Counted from the stretch's first letter, positions 36,003 to 47,377 are shown. The stretch is DNA of 64,000 nt from Geosiphon pyriformis (GCA_016748015.1 JAAOMT010000304.1:96695-160694), one strand, 5' to 3'. The notes: generated by a model from the letters alone, not told the origin. Made by a program: numbers and translations.

Positions 36003-37043
36003 GTATAGGTGATTATTCATACTTGCTACAGCAATCAGAAGAACACTTTGCAGCATACAACAGAAATGATCTAGAATTTATTGAACTCAATCCTCTGCTT
36101 TTCTGCTTGATCTGTTTCTCTGTTGAAAAACAATCTAGTAGACAATTCCAAGATTTTTAGAACTGGTTCCTGAACAAGCATTTAGCTAAAACTTACACAG
36201 TCTATACAATCTACTACTTTAACCAAGCTTACTTTGAAGACAACTTTGAAGAAAAAAATACCAGTATCAATTAGCTCTTATATTCTACAATCTTTGAACA
36301 ACAGCTCTCTGATTTTGAATATCTAAACCACCAAATCCACATTTGGATTGCTGCTCATCAATTAGCTGTAACTCTCCTTGAAACAGAAGAAGAAAGCTAT
36401 CAAACCACTTCTGTTTTTGATCTCTTTTCAAGTGAATCAGAACACTTTACACAAACAGTTACACCTGAACCAATAACCCAAAATCCGATACAAACAAACA
36501 TTCTGGCCACCCTTCAAGGCATACAAACTGTTTTGAAGTGAAAAAACAACACCCCATTACCTTTGTTCAGAGGTAATATACAAGATCCAATTGAATAGTT
36601 GGATGATTTTAAAAGAGCAGCCACTGCCAACTAATATGACAATGAATACAAATTCCAAATCGTTGGTCGCTATCTCCAAGGCTCTCCTGCAACATGGTTC
36701 TCACAAAAAACTGATGTTGGTGCTCACCAAAGAATCATTAGATGGACACCAACAAATGCTGGAGAAGAGAACACCTCTTTCACCACCCGGTTTGAAACCA
36801 AATTTAGAACTTCTATTTTAATTTCAAAATAGCATATGAAATTAGAAAGAAGAACCCAAGGTCCTAGTGAAGTTGTGATCAAGTACATCAAAGCAATCAG
36901 AAAATTAATCAAGTGAGAAGACTCTGATAGAAACTAGACTAAAGAGCAAAAGATCTATTCCTTCACAAAAAGATTGAGAACTGATCTATTATATGTTCTT
37001 TGGCCTTTCTTGGTCTTGAAAAACAATTTTACAATGAATATGG
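36003..37043 (+). pseudogene. Gypsy-1 gag, N-terminal part
   Basis: A frame broken by stops encodes a helical gag with LPLFRGNIQDPIE..DDFKRA near 36.56 kb, the capsid entry motif of Ty3/gypsy gags, and KFQIVGRYLQGSPATWF near 36.65-36.70 kb. It ends in LRTDLLYVLWPFL and NFTMNM, where gypsy-2 begins. The frame resumes at 48315 with VIELAQRI. Stops at former Gln and Trp codons (for example IE*LDDF, ATAN*YD) show decay by transitions. The start codon is unclear. Confidence 0.75.
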
Positions 37044-37908
37044 TGTTACTCATAGAATAGAGGAAATATATTATTATTAGCAAGTAGAGATTAGCCAATC
37101 AAAAGTAGATGTAATAATTGTGGAATTCCAGAATTCCTCTCAGAGGAATTGCAAGATTCTAAGAATTTCAGGATTCTCTGGCAAGAAATCACAGGATTCC
37201 AGAATTCCAGGATTCCTCTCATCAGAAATTGCAGGATTTCTGTTGCAAAGAATTGAAAAATTAAGGAATCTAAAATATGTATATATAGCAGTAACATTAG
37301 AAGCAGAAAAAACAGAAAAAAACACCAAGAATCCTTAGTTTAGTTACCACAATCCTCAAATAAATAATTATTCACTATATCAAATTCATTCATTATTATC
37401 AATACTTCATGTTGATAGTAACTAATACTTAATTATATTGGAACAATAGCTCTTGATCACAGCTATTGATGGAATATTAATTTGTAAATTGCCTTGGCTT
37501 ATTTCTTATTTTTTTTTTTATCTTTTCTTTATTTTTTTTGTTGTCTACTAACTTGATTAAAAAATTTACTCTTGGAGGACTTACAGAAAAATAAACTTGC
37601 TTAAACAATATTTACTCTTGGAGGACTTACAGAGAAACTGACATTAGGAAACAGTACTGGTATACACTTATGAAGGATATTGTACCAGAAGAATCATTAA
37701 CCATCAAGCTGAGCAAGCAATCAACAAAACTATGGTTTCAGGAAACTACTGATAAACTGTTACCATTGAATCTCTGTTCATTATACAAAGAACTCTATTG
37801 AAAAACCTTCAGATAAAATACCTTCAGATAATTATCGTCACCAATCACTTTGAGCACCAAGTTACAAGTTTGTTATTTACTTAACACCTTAAATAATCAT
37901 CTGTAACA
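37044..37908 (+). repeat. Gypsy-2 5' LTR (865 bp)
   Basis: Starts TGTTACTCATAG and ends CTGTAACA. It contains a run of near-palindromic GGAATTCC/GGATTCC words (37120-37240), a TATATATA stretch near 37280 (likely promoter), and two copies of a 46-bp unit (from 37565 and 37611). Confidence 0.92.
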
Positions 37909-37910
37909 TT

Positions 37911-37927
37911 TGGTGCTTCTTGTGAGG
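37911..37927 (+). other. Gypsy-2 primer-binding site
   Basis: TGGTGCTTCTTGTGAGG begins two bases after the LTR end. It is close to but not identical to the gypsy-1 site, so both probably use the same or related tRNAs. Confidence 0.6.
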
Positions 37928-37967
37928 TTTAATCCTACAGAGAACCAGCACCAACAACTAATCAACA

Positions 37968-39870
37968 GTGGCAGAATCAGAAATTATAGGAGCCAACCAC
38001 TTAGGATTTGCCAAATCCTTGTTCCAAAAGTACAGCCAACAGTTAGGACTAAACAACAACCATTATCCAGCAGAATTAGCCTTCAACTATTACGTTAATG
38101 ATAAAATCACAGACTGTTTAGGAGGAACCGTTAATATCAAGTCAGTAAGAGAAAACTTCTATACAGAATTATTTCAACACACTAGCTTACCAAGAAATCA
38201 CAGTTTCACTCCAATCATTAGGGAAATCAATCAAACCATTAAAAGATACATGCAACAACAATTTCTTATTACTTATGCAGACAAAGGCAAGAGAAGATTG
38301 TAAACACCAGCAGTAATACCCAGAAAAATACAACCACCTACTTGGAAGAAAACAAAAGTTGAATCACCAGCTCAGCCATTATACCATTATACACCCAAAA
38401 GTGCCATTAACTTCTTATCAATAGATGCGTCCACATCAAACATAACATCAACATTTGGATGATTCCCATTTCAGAGTAAACAAAGTAAAGCAGAATTATT
38501 GGGAACTTTTAGTGATTACTTTGAAGGATTTAAATTACAATCACCAACACTATCAGGATTTTGATCACCACCTCTTCAGCCTGATTTCAGAACTGCAAGT
38601 CCATGGGAAGTAACAGAATCAGAAGAAAAACAAAAAGGACAAGAGAAAAAAGAATCTGAGGATCAGAAATTTACTTACCAAAACCTGATTCTAGAAAATC
38701 CGGAAGTTATAACCCTGAACATTTAAACTCTGCAAAGCCCAAATTTGGAAAATCCAGAAATTGAAACTCTGAATATCCAAGCACTATTGAATCAAAACAA
38801 TCCAAACCTTGAAATCATTAATCAGCACTTACCTCCAAATATTGTTATCGATTACCCACTGATTAATCCAATAGTCAAACCCATTTAGCAGTCACCTCAA
38901 CAATTGAATCCACAAATCCAACAGTTACAAGGACCACCTCAGCAACCACCACTGCAACAACAACCACTACAGCAGCCACAACAACAACCAAACATAAACC
39001 AAGTGGCCTACGCACCCATCACTAAGTTAGACAACTTTACCGGTAAAGAAGACGATGCCCAAGCATGGATCAATGATGTCTCCAAAGCCATCATAGCAAA
39101 CAATTAGGACAATGCTAGAGCCTTACAGGTGATCCCATACTTTCTCAAAGAAACCACCAATTTTTGGTACTAGAGTTTAGCTGCCAGACCACAAACATTC
39201 TAACAATTCAAAACTGCCTTTCTGGGATATTTTAGCAACAATAACAGTATTAATTGTCTAACCAATACTTTCACCACAATCAAACAGAATAATACTGAAG
39301 TAGTTACCACATACCTAGGACGCTTTTATAGAGTCCTACACCAAATTCAAGCCATTAACGCCATGTATTTCACAGAACCCCAGATCCTCAACCAGTTTAT
39401 TCATGGCCTGCACAATAGTATTTTGCAGCACATATGCCCATTACACCCAGTCAACCTTTAAGCCGCAATCACATACACCAAAGATTTTGAATCAGCTAAG
39501 CTAGAAGCCAACTATGCTCAAGCTGTAAATTTAGTAATAAATGGATCATCTGATTTGGATTCCAAATTGAAGCAAATCAGTGATACCATCAATCAGAAAA
39601 TCAAGGGATACTTAGCTAATAACCATCAGTCCATTTATTAACCTTTCCAAAGACACAGTAATTAGAAAAACGCCAATTGTTTCCAAAATCAAGCACATCT
39701 ATCATCATCAATTAATCAACCATAGCAGCAGGAAACATGTGTTTGCCACAACTGTGATAAACAAAGTTACATAAGAGCCAACTGCAATGCTTATAACCGA
39801 CAATTGGGAAATCAACATCAAAATCTCAATTACTGATTTCAAAACCCAAATTAGTATCAAAGTCAAGATT
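37968..39870 (+). pseudogene. Gypsy-2 gag
   Basis: Starts MAESEIIGANHLGFAKSLFQ. Open to 38301 and then continuing in the same frame through isolated stops. Order: N-terminal helical region, a Pro/Gln-rich linker (38.89-39.0 kb, QQPPLQQQPLQQPQQQ), the capsid motif ITKLDNFTGKEDDAQAWINDV (39.02-39.08 kb, 20 residues from TKLD), and a helical core FKTAFLGYFSNNN...YLGRFYRVLHQI. A zinc knuckle at about 39.74-39.79 kb reads CHNCDKQSYIRANC, where C-x2-C-x4-H-x4-C is expected; the His is Tyr and neighbouring Gly are changed. Gag would form the particle and bind RNA; this copy cannot. Confidence 0.8.
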
Positions 39871-40223
39871 AATACCAAAACACTTACCTGCCAATAACGC
39901 AGCAGCCAATTTATAAAGCACTAGTATATCAGACTCCAGTTTATTAACCACAGCCACCAGCGATATATCAACCACAGCCACCCATAATATATCAACTGCA
40001 GCCACAAGTAATCTATCAACCCCAATCAATTCAACCACCACCCCAAAATTCAGTTAATATGATGTCAGGCAACCCCAGACCTAGAATTACACAAAACTGG
40101 AGATCGGCAATGGTTGTCTATCAACTGATCCCCAGTTCTTCCAATGCACCATCAGGATCACATTCTTGAAATTTAGGCACTGATGTTACCTAAAACCCAA
40201 ATTCCCAGAACTATTTAAGTCTT

Positions 40224-41100
40224 TTGGTTACCCCAGCAGATGCCATACCCAACAACCCGGAAACCAACCCAACCCAAAAACTTATCAGCAATATTCTACC
40301 AGCAATTATTACCAACAACAAGTCTTTAGCAGCCATTTTTCCATTTGAACTGGAGAAACCATCTCAACCATCTTTATTTAGTGGAGCCACCTTTGAAGAG
40401 AAACCAATCACTGTGATATACACAGATGTCAAGATTGATGGACACTCCATCAAACTAATATTAGACAGTGGTTTAGGAGGCAGCATTATTACCTGACAAC
40501 TCATGGATCAATTAAGTCACCAAGTTAATTGAACAGCCAGTGTCTGAATTATAATTGCTGATAGAGCCACCAAGACACTTATAAGCAAAATCGACGACTT
40601 CCCTATTGAAATAAACAGCATTATCATATCCATCAAAGTCCTTGTGATGGAAGCCACTTAGTACCAAGCCTTTATTAAAAATAATTGGCTATCCAAAACA
40701 AATGCCATACTCAATTGGACAATGCAAGAGCTTCAACTGAGCCAAAACGGTTAACATACTTGGGCACCAGCAGTATGTGAACACTTTAAACCAACCAACT
40801 CACAACCACTGATTGAATTTAAGAAGGAAGCAAAGAAACCAACATGGGAAGCATATCAGGTTTTGTGGGCCGATGTCAACCACAATGAACTGCTGCCCAT
40901 ACTCGCCTGAGACAAAAACGACCATAGAAAAGGAAAACAAAAAGAAGAACATATATGGAAAACCACTATTGGCGCTTGGATTGATAACAACCAAAACAAG
41001 TTGCCATTTACACTAAGTTGGGAAGAAAAAAAAAAAGAAAAAAAAAGAAAAAACAACATACTGGAAGTAACTGAATCAACAAAAGACACCACCAGTGGCT
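40224..41100 (+). pseudogene. Gypsy-2 aspartic protease region
   Basis: The frame at 40224-40496 includes VIYTDVKIDGHSIKLILDSG at 40.41-40.47 kb, with the retropepsin active-site triplet D-S-G followed by GGSIIT. Downstream, after stops, come a flap-like region and the LSKTNAILNWTMQELQLSQNG stretch typical of clan AA proteases in gypsy elements. Same frame as gag upstream and dUTPase downstream, so it was part of one polyprotein. Confidence 0.7.
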
Positions 41101-41149
41101 GGACTTGTTCATATTTCATTCATGAGCCACTGCCACAACCACCATACAT

Positions 41150-41430
41150 ACCACTCAAGTGCAAAGACTGTGGAAAAAAACTTTTTTCTATGAGAACCTG
41201 GATTGCACCAGACAAAGACCTCTGGATGTGAACCCACTATTATTGTAAGTCATGCCATAGAGAACGCTATGGCTATCCAAAGAAACAGGGCAAGTGGGAC
41301 AATGAACCATGTCTCACTTGTAGCAAACAACTGCTTGACAAAGGAATGTGGAATAACATTCCTGGTCAAGGAGGAATGTGTGACACTTCGTGCCAATATA
41401 CAATCTTCATTAGTAACTGGGTGAGTCATG
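41150..41430 (+). pseudogene. Cys-rich (zinc-ribbon-like) region between protease and dUTPase
   Basis: Several CxxC pairs lie close together: KCKDCGKK at about 41.16 kb, YCKSCHRERYG at about 41.24 kb, CLTCSKQL at about 41.31 kb, and CDTSC near 41.38 kb. A single TGA interrupts after KDLWM, at a likely former Trp. Spacing suggests a treble-clef or zinc-ribbon unit. Its role is unknown. Gypsy-1 has a shorter similar region at 49.9 kb. Confidence 0.55.
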
Positions 41431-41510
41431 GCACACCCATAACAGCAGTCTGGCACCAAGCAATTTCTCACTTAGAAAGATACTCACACAATGAAGACAA
41501 GATCTGGTGA

Positions 41511-42797
41511 ATGGCCAACACCAAAGTGGAAGGTGTTTTGCCCAGTGAAATTTTGGAGATCAAGAACAACCCTTCAGAACCAACAGACATTGTTTTAGTT
41601 TTCAACTTGGATGCTTTTCTAGACTTGGAAAACAGTCCAGAAAAGTTCCACAAATATTATCAGAATCTAACACCCACAAAAAAAGAGCAGGAGCAGCATT
41701 TAAAACAACTAAACACCCAATTATGTGACCACTGTTTAATTCCCTGTGACTTCCAATATTGTAATAAGTGTGACCTCATTTACAATCCACTACCACGCAT
41801 AATCTACACAATCCCAGAGGAAATTGAACCAATCAGCAGCTGTGCATCCAAATCGGAATCACCATTCAATCCCAATTTAAACTCTGACAACAATGACAAC
41901 AAAAACACTGGTTCTAGCTCCATTCAAATTGGCAATAACAATGACAATGATTCCAACTCAAATTCAAACTTCAACCCAAAATATGAACAATACATTGCAC
42001 TGCCAGACCTTTCCAAAAAACAGGAGTTGAAATGGTATAATGACAATAATAAAGGTATTATGTCAGAATGCATACATAATACTGATGCTGGATTTGATCT
42101 GAGGTATCCAGGAAAAGAGACCATCAAATTAGAACCACATTCGCACATCTGCATTGATTTAAAAGTAGCACTAGAAATTCTAGCAACAACAATAATTCAA
42201 CTAGCATCTAGGAATAGCTTAGCGAAAAGAGAGATAAACATCAAAAGAAGAATAATTGACATAGAATATGTAGAAAATATTATCATCATGCTACAAAATG
42301 ACTCTAAAAAGGCCTATATAATAAAGCCCAATAAAAAAATAGCACAGGCAATATTTCTACCTCTGGTTAAAATAGCTCAATTAGTGTCAGTGGGAGATAA
42401 GGAGGAATTAGGGATAACAGCAAGAGGGATACAAGAATTTGGATCTACAGATAGAATAGATGTATCAGTCAATATAATAAAAGAAAAAACTGTTGGCCAA
42501 GGAGAATTTATCTCAACTGGTCAAACAATTTCTATTCTACCATATGACCAATACATGGTAGAAATAGAGAGGAAGGTGAAGAATCAAAACCAAATTTTTG
42601 AAGCAGAAGTAAGTCTTTGTGAATCAGAAGAGATTGAACTTATTAATTTCCACATACTAGCCAAGAGCCACAACCACATAAAAATTCCCATCTACAATAA
42701 CACCAGAAGGAACCACCATCAGATATTTGACTACAGAAATAGAAGATCAACCACCAAGCACCATTTCAGACTTTTCATAGCTTTGTGGATATGTTGA
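41511..42797 (+). CDS. Gypsy-2 polyprotein segment with dUTPase domain
   Basis: A 428-codon open segment of the pol frame. Residues about 70-100 have CDHCLIPCDFQYCNKCDLIY (zinc-binding pattern), then an Asn/Ser/Asp-rich linker (about 120-155), then a trimeric-dUTPase-type domain (about 185-320). Motif 1 is DAGFDLRYPGK (from residue 192), motif 2 ASRNSLAKR (232), motif 3 RRIIDIEYVENI (about 246), motif 4 NKKIAQAIFLPL (about 274) and motif 5 ARGIQEFGSTDRID (304). The motif 3 Asp and Tyr are kept. Several Gly are Arg, Glu or Asp, and a Ser of motif 2 is Asn, so activity is doubtful. The intact enzyme would convert dUTP to dUMP and reduce uracil in element cDNA. The last 30 residues after about 42,700 are out of frame. 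Confidence 0.85.
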   Translation: MANTKVEGVLPSEILEIKNNPSEPTDIVLVFNLDAFLDLENSPEKFHKYYQNLTPTKKEQEQHLKQLNTQLCDHCLIPCDFQYCNKCDLIYNPLPRIIYTIPEEIEPISSCASKSESPFNPNLNSDNNDNKNTGSSSIQIGNNNDNDSNSNSNFNPKYEQYIALPDLSKKQELKWYNDNNKGIMSECIHNTDAGFDLRYPGKETIKLEPHSHICIDLKVALEILATTIIQLASRNSLAKREINIKRRIIDIEYVENIIIMLQNDSKKAYIIKPNKKIAQAIFLPLVKIAQLVSVGDKEELGITARGIQEFGSTDRIDVSVNIIKEKTVGQGEFISTGQTISILPYDQYMVEIERKVKNQNQIFEAEVSLCESEEIELINFHILAKSHNHIKIPIYNNTRRNHHQIFDYRNRRSTTKHHFRLFIALWIC

Positions 42798-43120
42798 TAT
42801 TACATCACAAACAATATATAAATGAAGTGAATATTATTTGCTCCAACCAAAACAATTGAAACAAATAAACATGAGAAACTTAGATCCACTTCAACATATG
42901 CAGCTCAAGATGTTGCTTAATCAGTTCAATAACATCTTCACCAGTGAAAACAAGTTTGGCTGAACCGACATCATCCAGCATCAGATTAAGACTGAAGATA
43001 CAATGCCAATTAAACAAAGAGCATACAGAGTGCCACCAGCCAGCCACAAAATTATTTGTTAAGAGATAAACCAAATGCTTAACAATGGGCTAATCCAACT
43101 ATTAATGAACTCATAGTCAT
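42698..43120 (+). pseudogene. Gypsy-2 pol: linker to the start of RT
   Basis: After the frame change near 42,700 the original reading continues in frame 1: PEGTTIRYLTTEIEDQPPST, CGYVDITSQ, then NLDPLQHMQLKMLLNQFNNI (42.87-42.93 kb), HQIKTEDTMPIKQRAYRVPP and ending NQMLNNGLIQ just before the inserted LTR. These are the N-terminal RT residues of Ty3/gypsy pol. The reading resumes at 44102 as SPMVLVHKKNGK. Confidence 0.8.
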
Positions 43121-44105
43121 TGTTACCAGAGGTTTTTGGTCTTTTTTCTTAAATGTTGTTAATATCTGTTTGCTGTGAATTCATGTTTTCTGGATGTGGT
43201 TGAACCTCCAGTAGCTGAATTTATCTTCAAATTATCTTCTATAATTTGAACTTGCTGGGCTTATAAGTGGAATGACCAATTCCATGCCAGTTACTTTATG
43301 TAGTTATGCTGTAGTAAACGTCAACTCTTTCCCAGGAATTGCTTGTCTGGAAGCTCACTAAAATGTATAGTTACTTTGCTGTAAAAGTCAACTCTTCTAC
43401 AGGAATCTTGTCTGTAGGCTACCCTAATAATTGTAATAAGAAAAAAAAAGAAAAATAAAAGAAATGTAAAAGAAATAGAATTTTGTCAAGAGAAACATTT
43501 TTTATCCAGGCCTGAAGTCACTAACAGTTTACTGAAATTGGTAGCTAATCAATTTCAAAATGTTAGTTGGGTTTTGAGAATTTTCCAAGTACAATAATTT
43601 AAAGAGTTTGGTTTTTTGAATTATTTGATATTTATTTCTTTTTGTGTGTGTAGGAATGGTTCTAAGTGATAAATCTAAAGTAAAATACATTTTTTCGAAG
43701 AGAAAAGCTCTTTTTTTATACAACTTGTTGTAACACTATTCTATGAACTTGAACTTTGTTATTTTCTACCATTTCGCTGAATTAAAGATACATTTTGGCA
43801 AACTACAAGTTATTTCTGTGAACTATTAGATATTTTGGTGAACTATCAATTATTTTGGCAAATTTCTACAAATTTCGGCAAACTTTTTGAATGTTACATA
43901 GTTTGGGGTATTGCATAATTGATCATTGCAATTAGGTTACATTTGTGTTATGTACAAATTGGGTTATTAATTAAATGATAATTTCAAACATTTTGCTAAT
44001 GTACTAAGTAATAATTTAAAACAATAATATATGCTAATTAATGATAAGATTTATAAGAGTAATTTCATGCTAAACAATATCTCTAATTTTGTCTAGTAAC
44101 ATTGT
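43117..44105. repeat. 4-bp target duplication around the solo LTR: TCAT and TTGT
   Basis: The LTR is preceded by TCAT (43117-43120) and followed by TTGT (44102-44105). The RT reading is restored as S-W-S-S-P-M-V if the target was TCGT. Both observed copies then differ from it by one transition, C to T on one strand and G to A on the other, at the same CpG. Confidence 0.7.
43121..44101 (-). repeat. Solo LTR, family LTR3 (981 bp)
   Basis: TGTTACCAGAGG...CTAGTAACA, with no internal element and with flanking target copies, so a solo LTR left by recombination. It includes two tandem copies (about 66 bp) of a block with GTCAACTCTT (43.30-43.43 kb) and five degenerate copies of a TTTTGGCAAACTA-type unit (43.79-43.89 kb). 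Minus orientation is inferred from the older copy at 34385-35201, which flanks a minus-strand gag. It interrupts the RT coding sequence of gypsy-2. Confidence 0.85.
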
Positions 44106-45240
44106 CACCAATGGTACTTGTCCATAAGAAAAATGGCAAAATCCGATTTTGTGTAGACTACAGGAAACTCAATAGTATAACTCATGGAGACAGCTATCTA
44201 ACTCCACAAATACAGAAATAATTCAATGCTTTTGACAAGAACAAATGGTTCTCAATATTAGACTTGAACAGTGGTTACTGGCAAGTAGCCATGGATCCAG
44301 CTGACAAAGAAAAAATGGCATTCACCACTAGAGAAGGGAATTTTGAATTTGAAGTGATGCTATTTGGCTTAACCAATACTTCAACCACTTTCCAATGGCT
44401 AATGGAAATTGTATATACTGGCTTATTATAGAAATCAGTTATTGTCTACTTAGACAACACCAATGTATTCTCAAAAACATTTGATGATCATCTACATCAT
44501 CTACAACAAGTGTTCAAAAAACTAAGAAGAGCAAGACTAAAGTTAAATGCAACAAAGTAGTTTTTCGACAAGACAGAACTAAAATTCATGAGACACATAG
44601 TCAGCAAAGATAACATCAAAATGGATCCAGAGAAAATAGAGATAGTAAAGAACTTTCCAGTGCTGATCAATATAACAGAACTGAAATCATTCTTGGGATT
44701 TGCCAGTTACTATTGACATTTTATCAAGAACTTTTTTAAGATAGCGCAGCCACTCAACCAACTGCAAACCAAGAATACAAAATATGAATGGACAGAAAGT
44801 CAACAAAAAGCTTTTGATATTCTGAAAAGAAAGCTTATTCAAGCTCTAGTACTGATCTATTCAGATCACAGCAAACCATTCATCATCACCACTGATGCAT
44901 CCGGCTAAGCATTGGGAGCAGTACTATCTCAGAAAGGACCGGACGGCAGAGAACATCCAGTAGCATATGCCAACTGAGGTCTAACACCAGCCAAAAAAAA
45001 CTATGGAACACCAGAACAAGAACACTTAGCAATCTATTGGGCAGTTATGAAGTGGAACAAATACTTGAGCCAAAAGTTTGATATATATACGGATCATAAA
45101 GGATTAACATCACTTCAAAAGCAAGAATGTGATAATGGCTGTCAATCCAGATGGAAAATGGCACTCTTATGATATACTTATACTATACACTATAAGAAAG
45201 GAAAAGACAACAGAAATGCCAATGGTTTGTCGTGAATAAG
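44102..45240 (+). pseudogene. Gypsy-2 reverse transcriptase and RNase H
   Basis: Reads SPMVLVHKKNGKIRFCVDYR, KLNSITHGDSY, FSILDLNSGYWQVAMDPADK (motif A, Asp kept), then FEVMLFGLTNTSTTFQWLM. The catalytic box VIVYLDNTNVFSK (44448-44459) shows YLDD changed to YLDN. The connection LKSFLGFASYY is kept. RNase H begins FIITTDASG*ALGAVLSQK (44.88-44.93 kb) with a stop after the first motif, and continues through YTDHKGLTSL to a GKDNRNANGLS end. The Asp-to-Asn change alone should inactivate the polymerase. Confidence 0.85.
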
Positions 45241-45312
45241 ACAAATCTAAGAACATCTCAAACCCAAAAATATAACAAAACCAGAACAATACCAACAAAA
45301 ATATAACAAAAG

Positions 45313-46695
45313 ATGAACATACAAAAATATCAACAACTTCAACATTATATAAACACTCAACAGTTTAAGGAAAATTTATCTCAAATAGAACAAAAGAGTA
45401 TCAAACAACAATCAAAATATTTTATCACTCACCAAAATATACTTTATCAGAAAAATAAAAGAGATCTAGATCAACCAACCAGAGTAATTACAGAGCCAGA
45501 AAAAGAGACAATATTATTTAACATGAACTCAAATCCAACAGCAGGACACTTTCACAAAGAAGCAACCATGAAAAGAACCAAAAAAAGATACTATTGACCA
45601 TTAATGTATTCAGACATCATCTAATATGTTCAAAATTGTGATGCTTGTCAGCGAAGAGGAGGAACAAGACTCAGTAAACCATTAAGAACAATCAAAGTGG
45701 AACAACCATTTGACTGTATTGGAATTGATTTAGTTAGACCATTAACAATCACCAGTAGAAGAAACAGATACATAGCAGTAGTTATGGACTATCTCACTAA
45801 ATGGCCAGAGGCGAAAGCCATTCAAAGAGTGGATGCAGAATCCATTGCCGAATTTATTCATTAGGATTTGATTTGTTGACATGGATGTCCAAAAGAATTA
45901 TTATCAGACCAAGGAACGCATTTTGTGAACAGAACATTAACAGAATTGAGCCAAAGATTCGGAATTAAGAGACCATTATCATCATCATACCATCCACAAA
46001 CCAATGGATTAGTCAAAAAATTCAACAGAACATTGTGTAAAGCAATAGCTAAGCTCAGCCAAGAAAACCAGAACAATTGAGATTTGTTGATACTATCAGT
46101 ACTATTTGCTTCTTGGACAATGAAGCAAGATACTACACAAACAACACCATTTGAATTAGTATATGGTAGAACAGCAACACTACCAGTGGAAATAGAAGTC
46201 AGCACATACCCAACTGAACCAATAACAGAAGAAAATTTCAAAAACACATTGTTGAGAAAAACATATGACTTAATGGAAACATTAGAAAACAAACAACAAA
46301 GAGCAGCTAATAACATACAAAAGGCACAAAAGAAACAAAAAGAAAGACATGATAACCAACTACCAAATAAACCAGTTGAATTCAAGATTAGAAACAAAGT
46401 ACTACTACATCATACCAAAGTAGAAAAACAATGGAGTGGAAAATTTAACCCCAAATGGGACAGACCATTTCACATAGAAGAAATTCTAAGAAATAGAGCT
46501 TACAAATTAAGATTAAATAACAAAATCTTGACCAAAGCAGCACATGGAAATCAACTGAAATCATACCACCATATAGCATCATCATCTACCAGTAATATTC
46601 CACAACTGGAAGTACAGAGAATACTAGTCCAACCAGATGAGATTCTACAAGATCTGGAACCAATCATTATTATTGATAACAACACATCCAATTGA
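45313..46695 (+). pseudogene. Gypsy-2 integrase
   Basis: The N-terminal zinc domain has AGHFHKEATM and CDACQRRG (45.54-45.66 kb). The core shows FDCIGIDLVRPLT (first Asp), LLSDQGTHFVN (second Asp) and NGLVKKFNRTLC at 46.0-46.04 kb, where the third catalytic residue of the DDE triad (family NGLVERFNRTL) is Lys (AAA at 46014-46016). The C-terminal half (open from 46084) has VYGRTATLP, the helix KQQRAANNIQKAQKKQKERH, and the GPF-like strand WDRPFHIEEIL. No chromodomain is seen. It ends DNNTSN before the 3' ORF. Confidence 0.85.
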
Positions 46696-46699
46696 TCAA

Positions 46700-47322
46700 T
46701 AGAAAGAATATATAAAGACATGGTCAATGTGATGGAAAAATACAGAAAAATAGAAATTACTAACAACATCTATTCATTAGCACAACAAATTTTTCAATTA
46801 ATCTAACACCAGAAGATAGAAATTACAATCAATTAACAAACTATTCAATACAAAAGTACTGCAAGAACACCACAATACAAAGTATAGAGAAAACTCAAAA
46901 ATGTTGTTGACAAGATTATGACCAAGATAAAATTGGTCATGAAAGAACAACAAATAGTCAGATTACACCAAGAACTTACTGAAGAAACTTGGACTTGGTA
47001 GATGCAACAATTTCCAAAAAACTATTGTCATTTTTACTTGGGACAACACGTAAATATCCAGAATTTGTACATCGACAAAACAAAATGGTTATTTGATGCA
47101 ACAATACTAAGACAACTAGAACAATTTGTGGGAAAAAACAATCTAATCACACAAGCTCGAGCCATTTACTGGCTATATATAGGATTTCAAGACCAACCAG
47201 AAATCTTACTCAACACAACAATGGATACAGTTATGAGTAATCAATTGGGGAAAATGACCAACACCCAATTTGAAGAACTACAAACTCAAATAACACAAGT
47301 AATACTTGAAAAAAAAGTTTAA
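46700..47322 (+). CDS. Gypsy-2 extra 3' ORF (env position), function unknown
   Basis: A coding-like stretch after the integrase stop, open at 47002-47322 (MQQFPKNYCHFYLGQHVNIQ ... YWLYIGFQDQPEILL). Upstream sequence from about 46.7 kb is in scattered frames with stops, and probably belongs to it. No transmembrane segment, signal peptide or cysteine pattern of an envelope protein is visible. It is a soluble-looking, helix-rich protein that I associate with similar third ORFs in Rhizophagus gypsy elements, by recollection only. Confidence 0.5.
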
Positions 47323-47377
47323 GAAATAATTCAAGAGAGGAAATTAAAAGGGTTAGATTTTGACAGAGCTCAATATT

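Noticed and set aside
44102-46100. A changed genetic code (TGA read as Trp, TAG/TAA as Gln) would open many frames in the elements.
   Set aside because: The same proteins also use TGG, CAA and CAG normally, and they show missense losses at catalytic Asp, Glu and His in the same mutational direction. Decay explains all of it; recoding explains only the stops.
45861-46397. Minus-strand open frame of 178 codons, and several others on the minus strand of 40-53 kb.
   Set aside because: They lie opposite the integrase, gag and pol frames and have no domain pattern of their own; shadows of the plus-strand genes.
37968-46695. A single uninterrupted frame for gag to integrase in gypsy-2 apart from point stops.
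   Set aside because: Frame arithmetic shows a shift near 42,700 (a deletion in the linker) and another between RNase H and integrase near 45.2 kb, even after removing the 985 bp of the solo LTR and its duplication.
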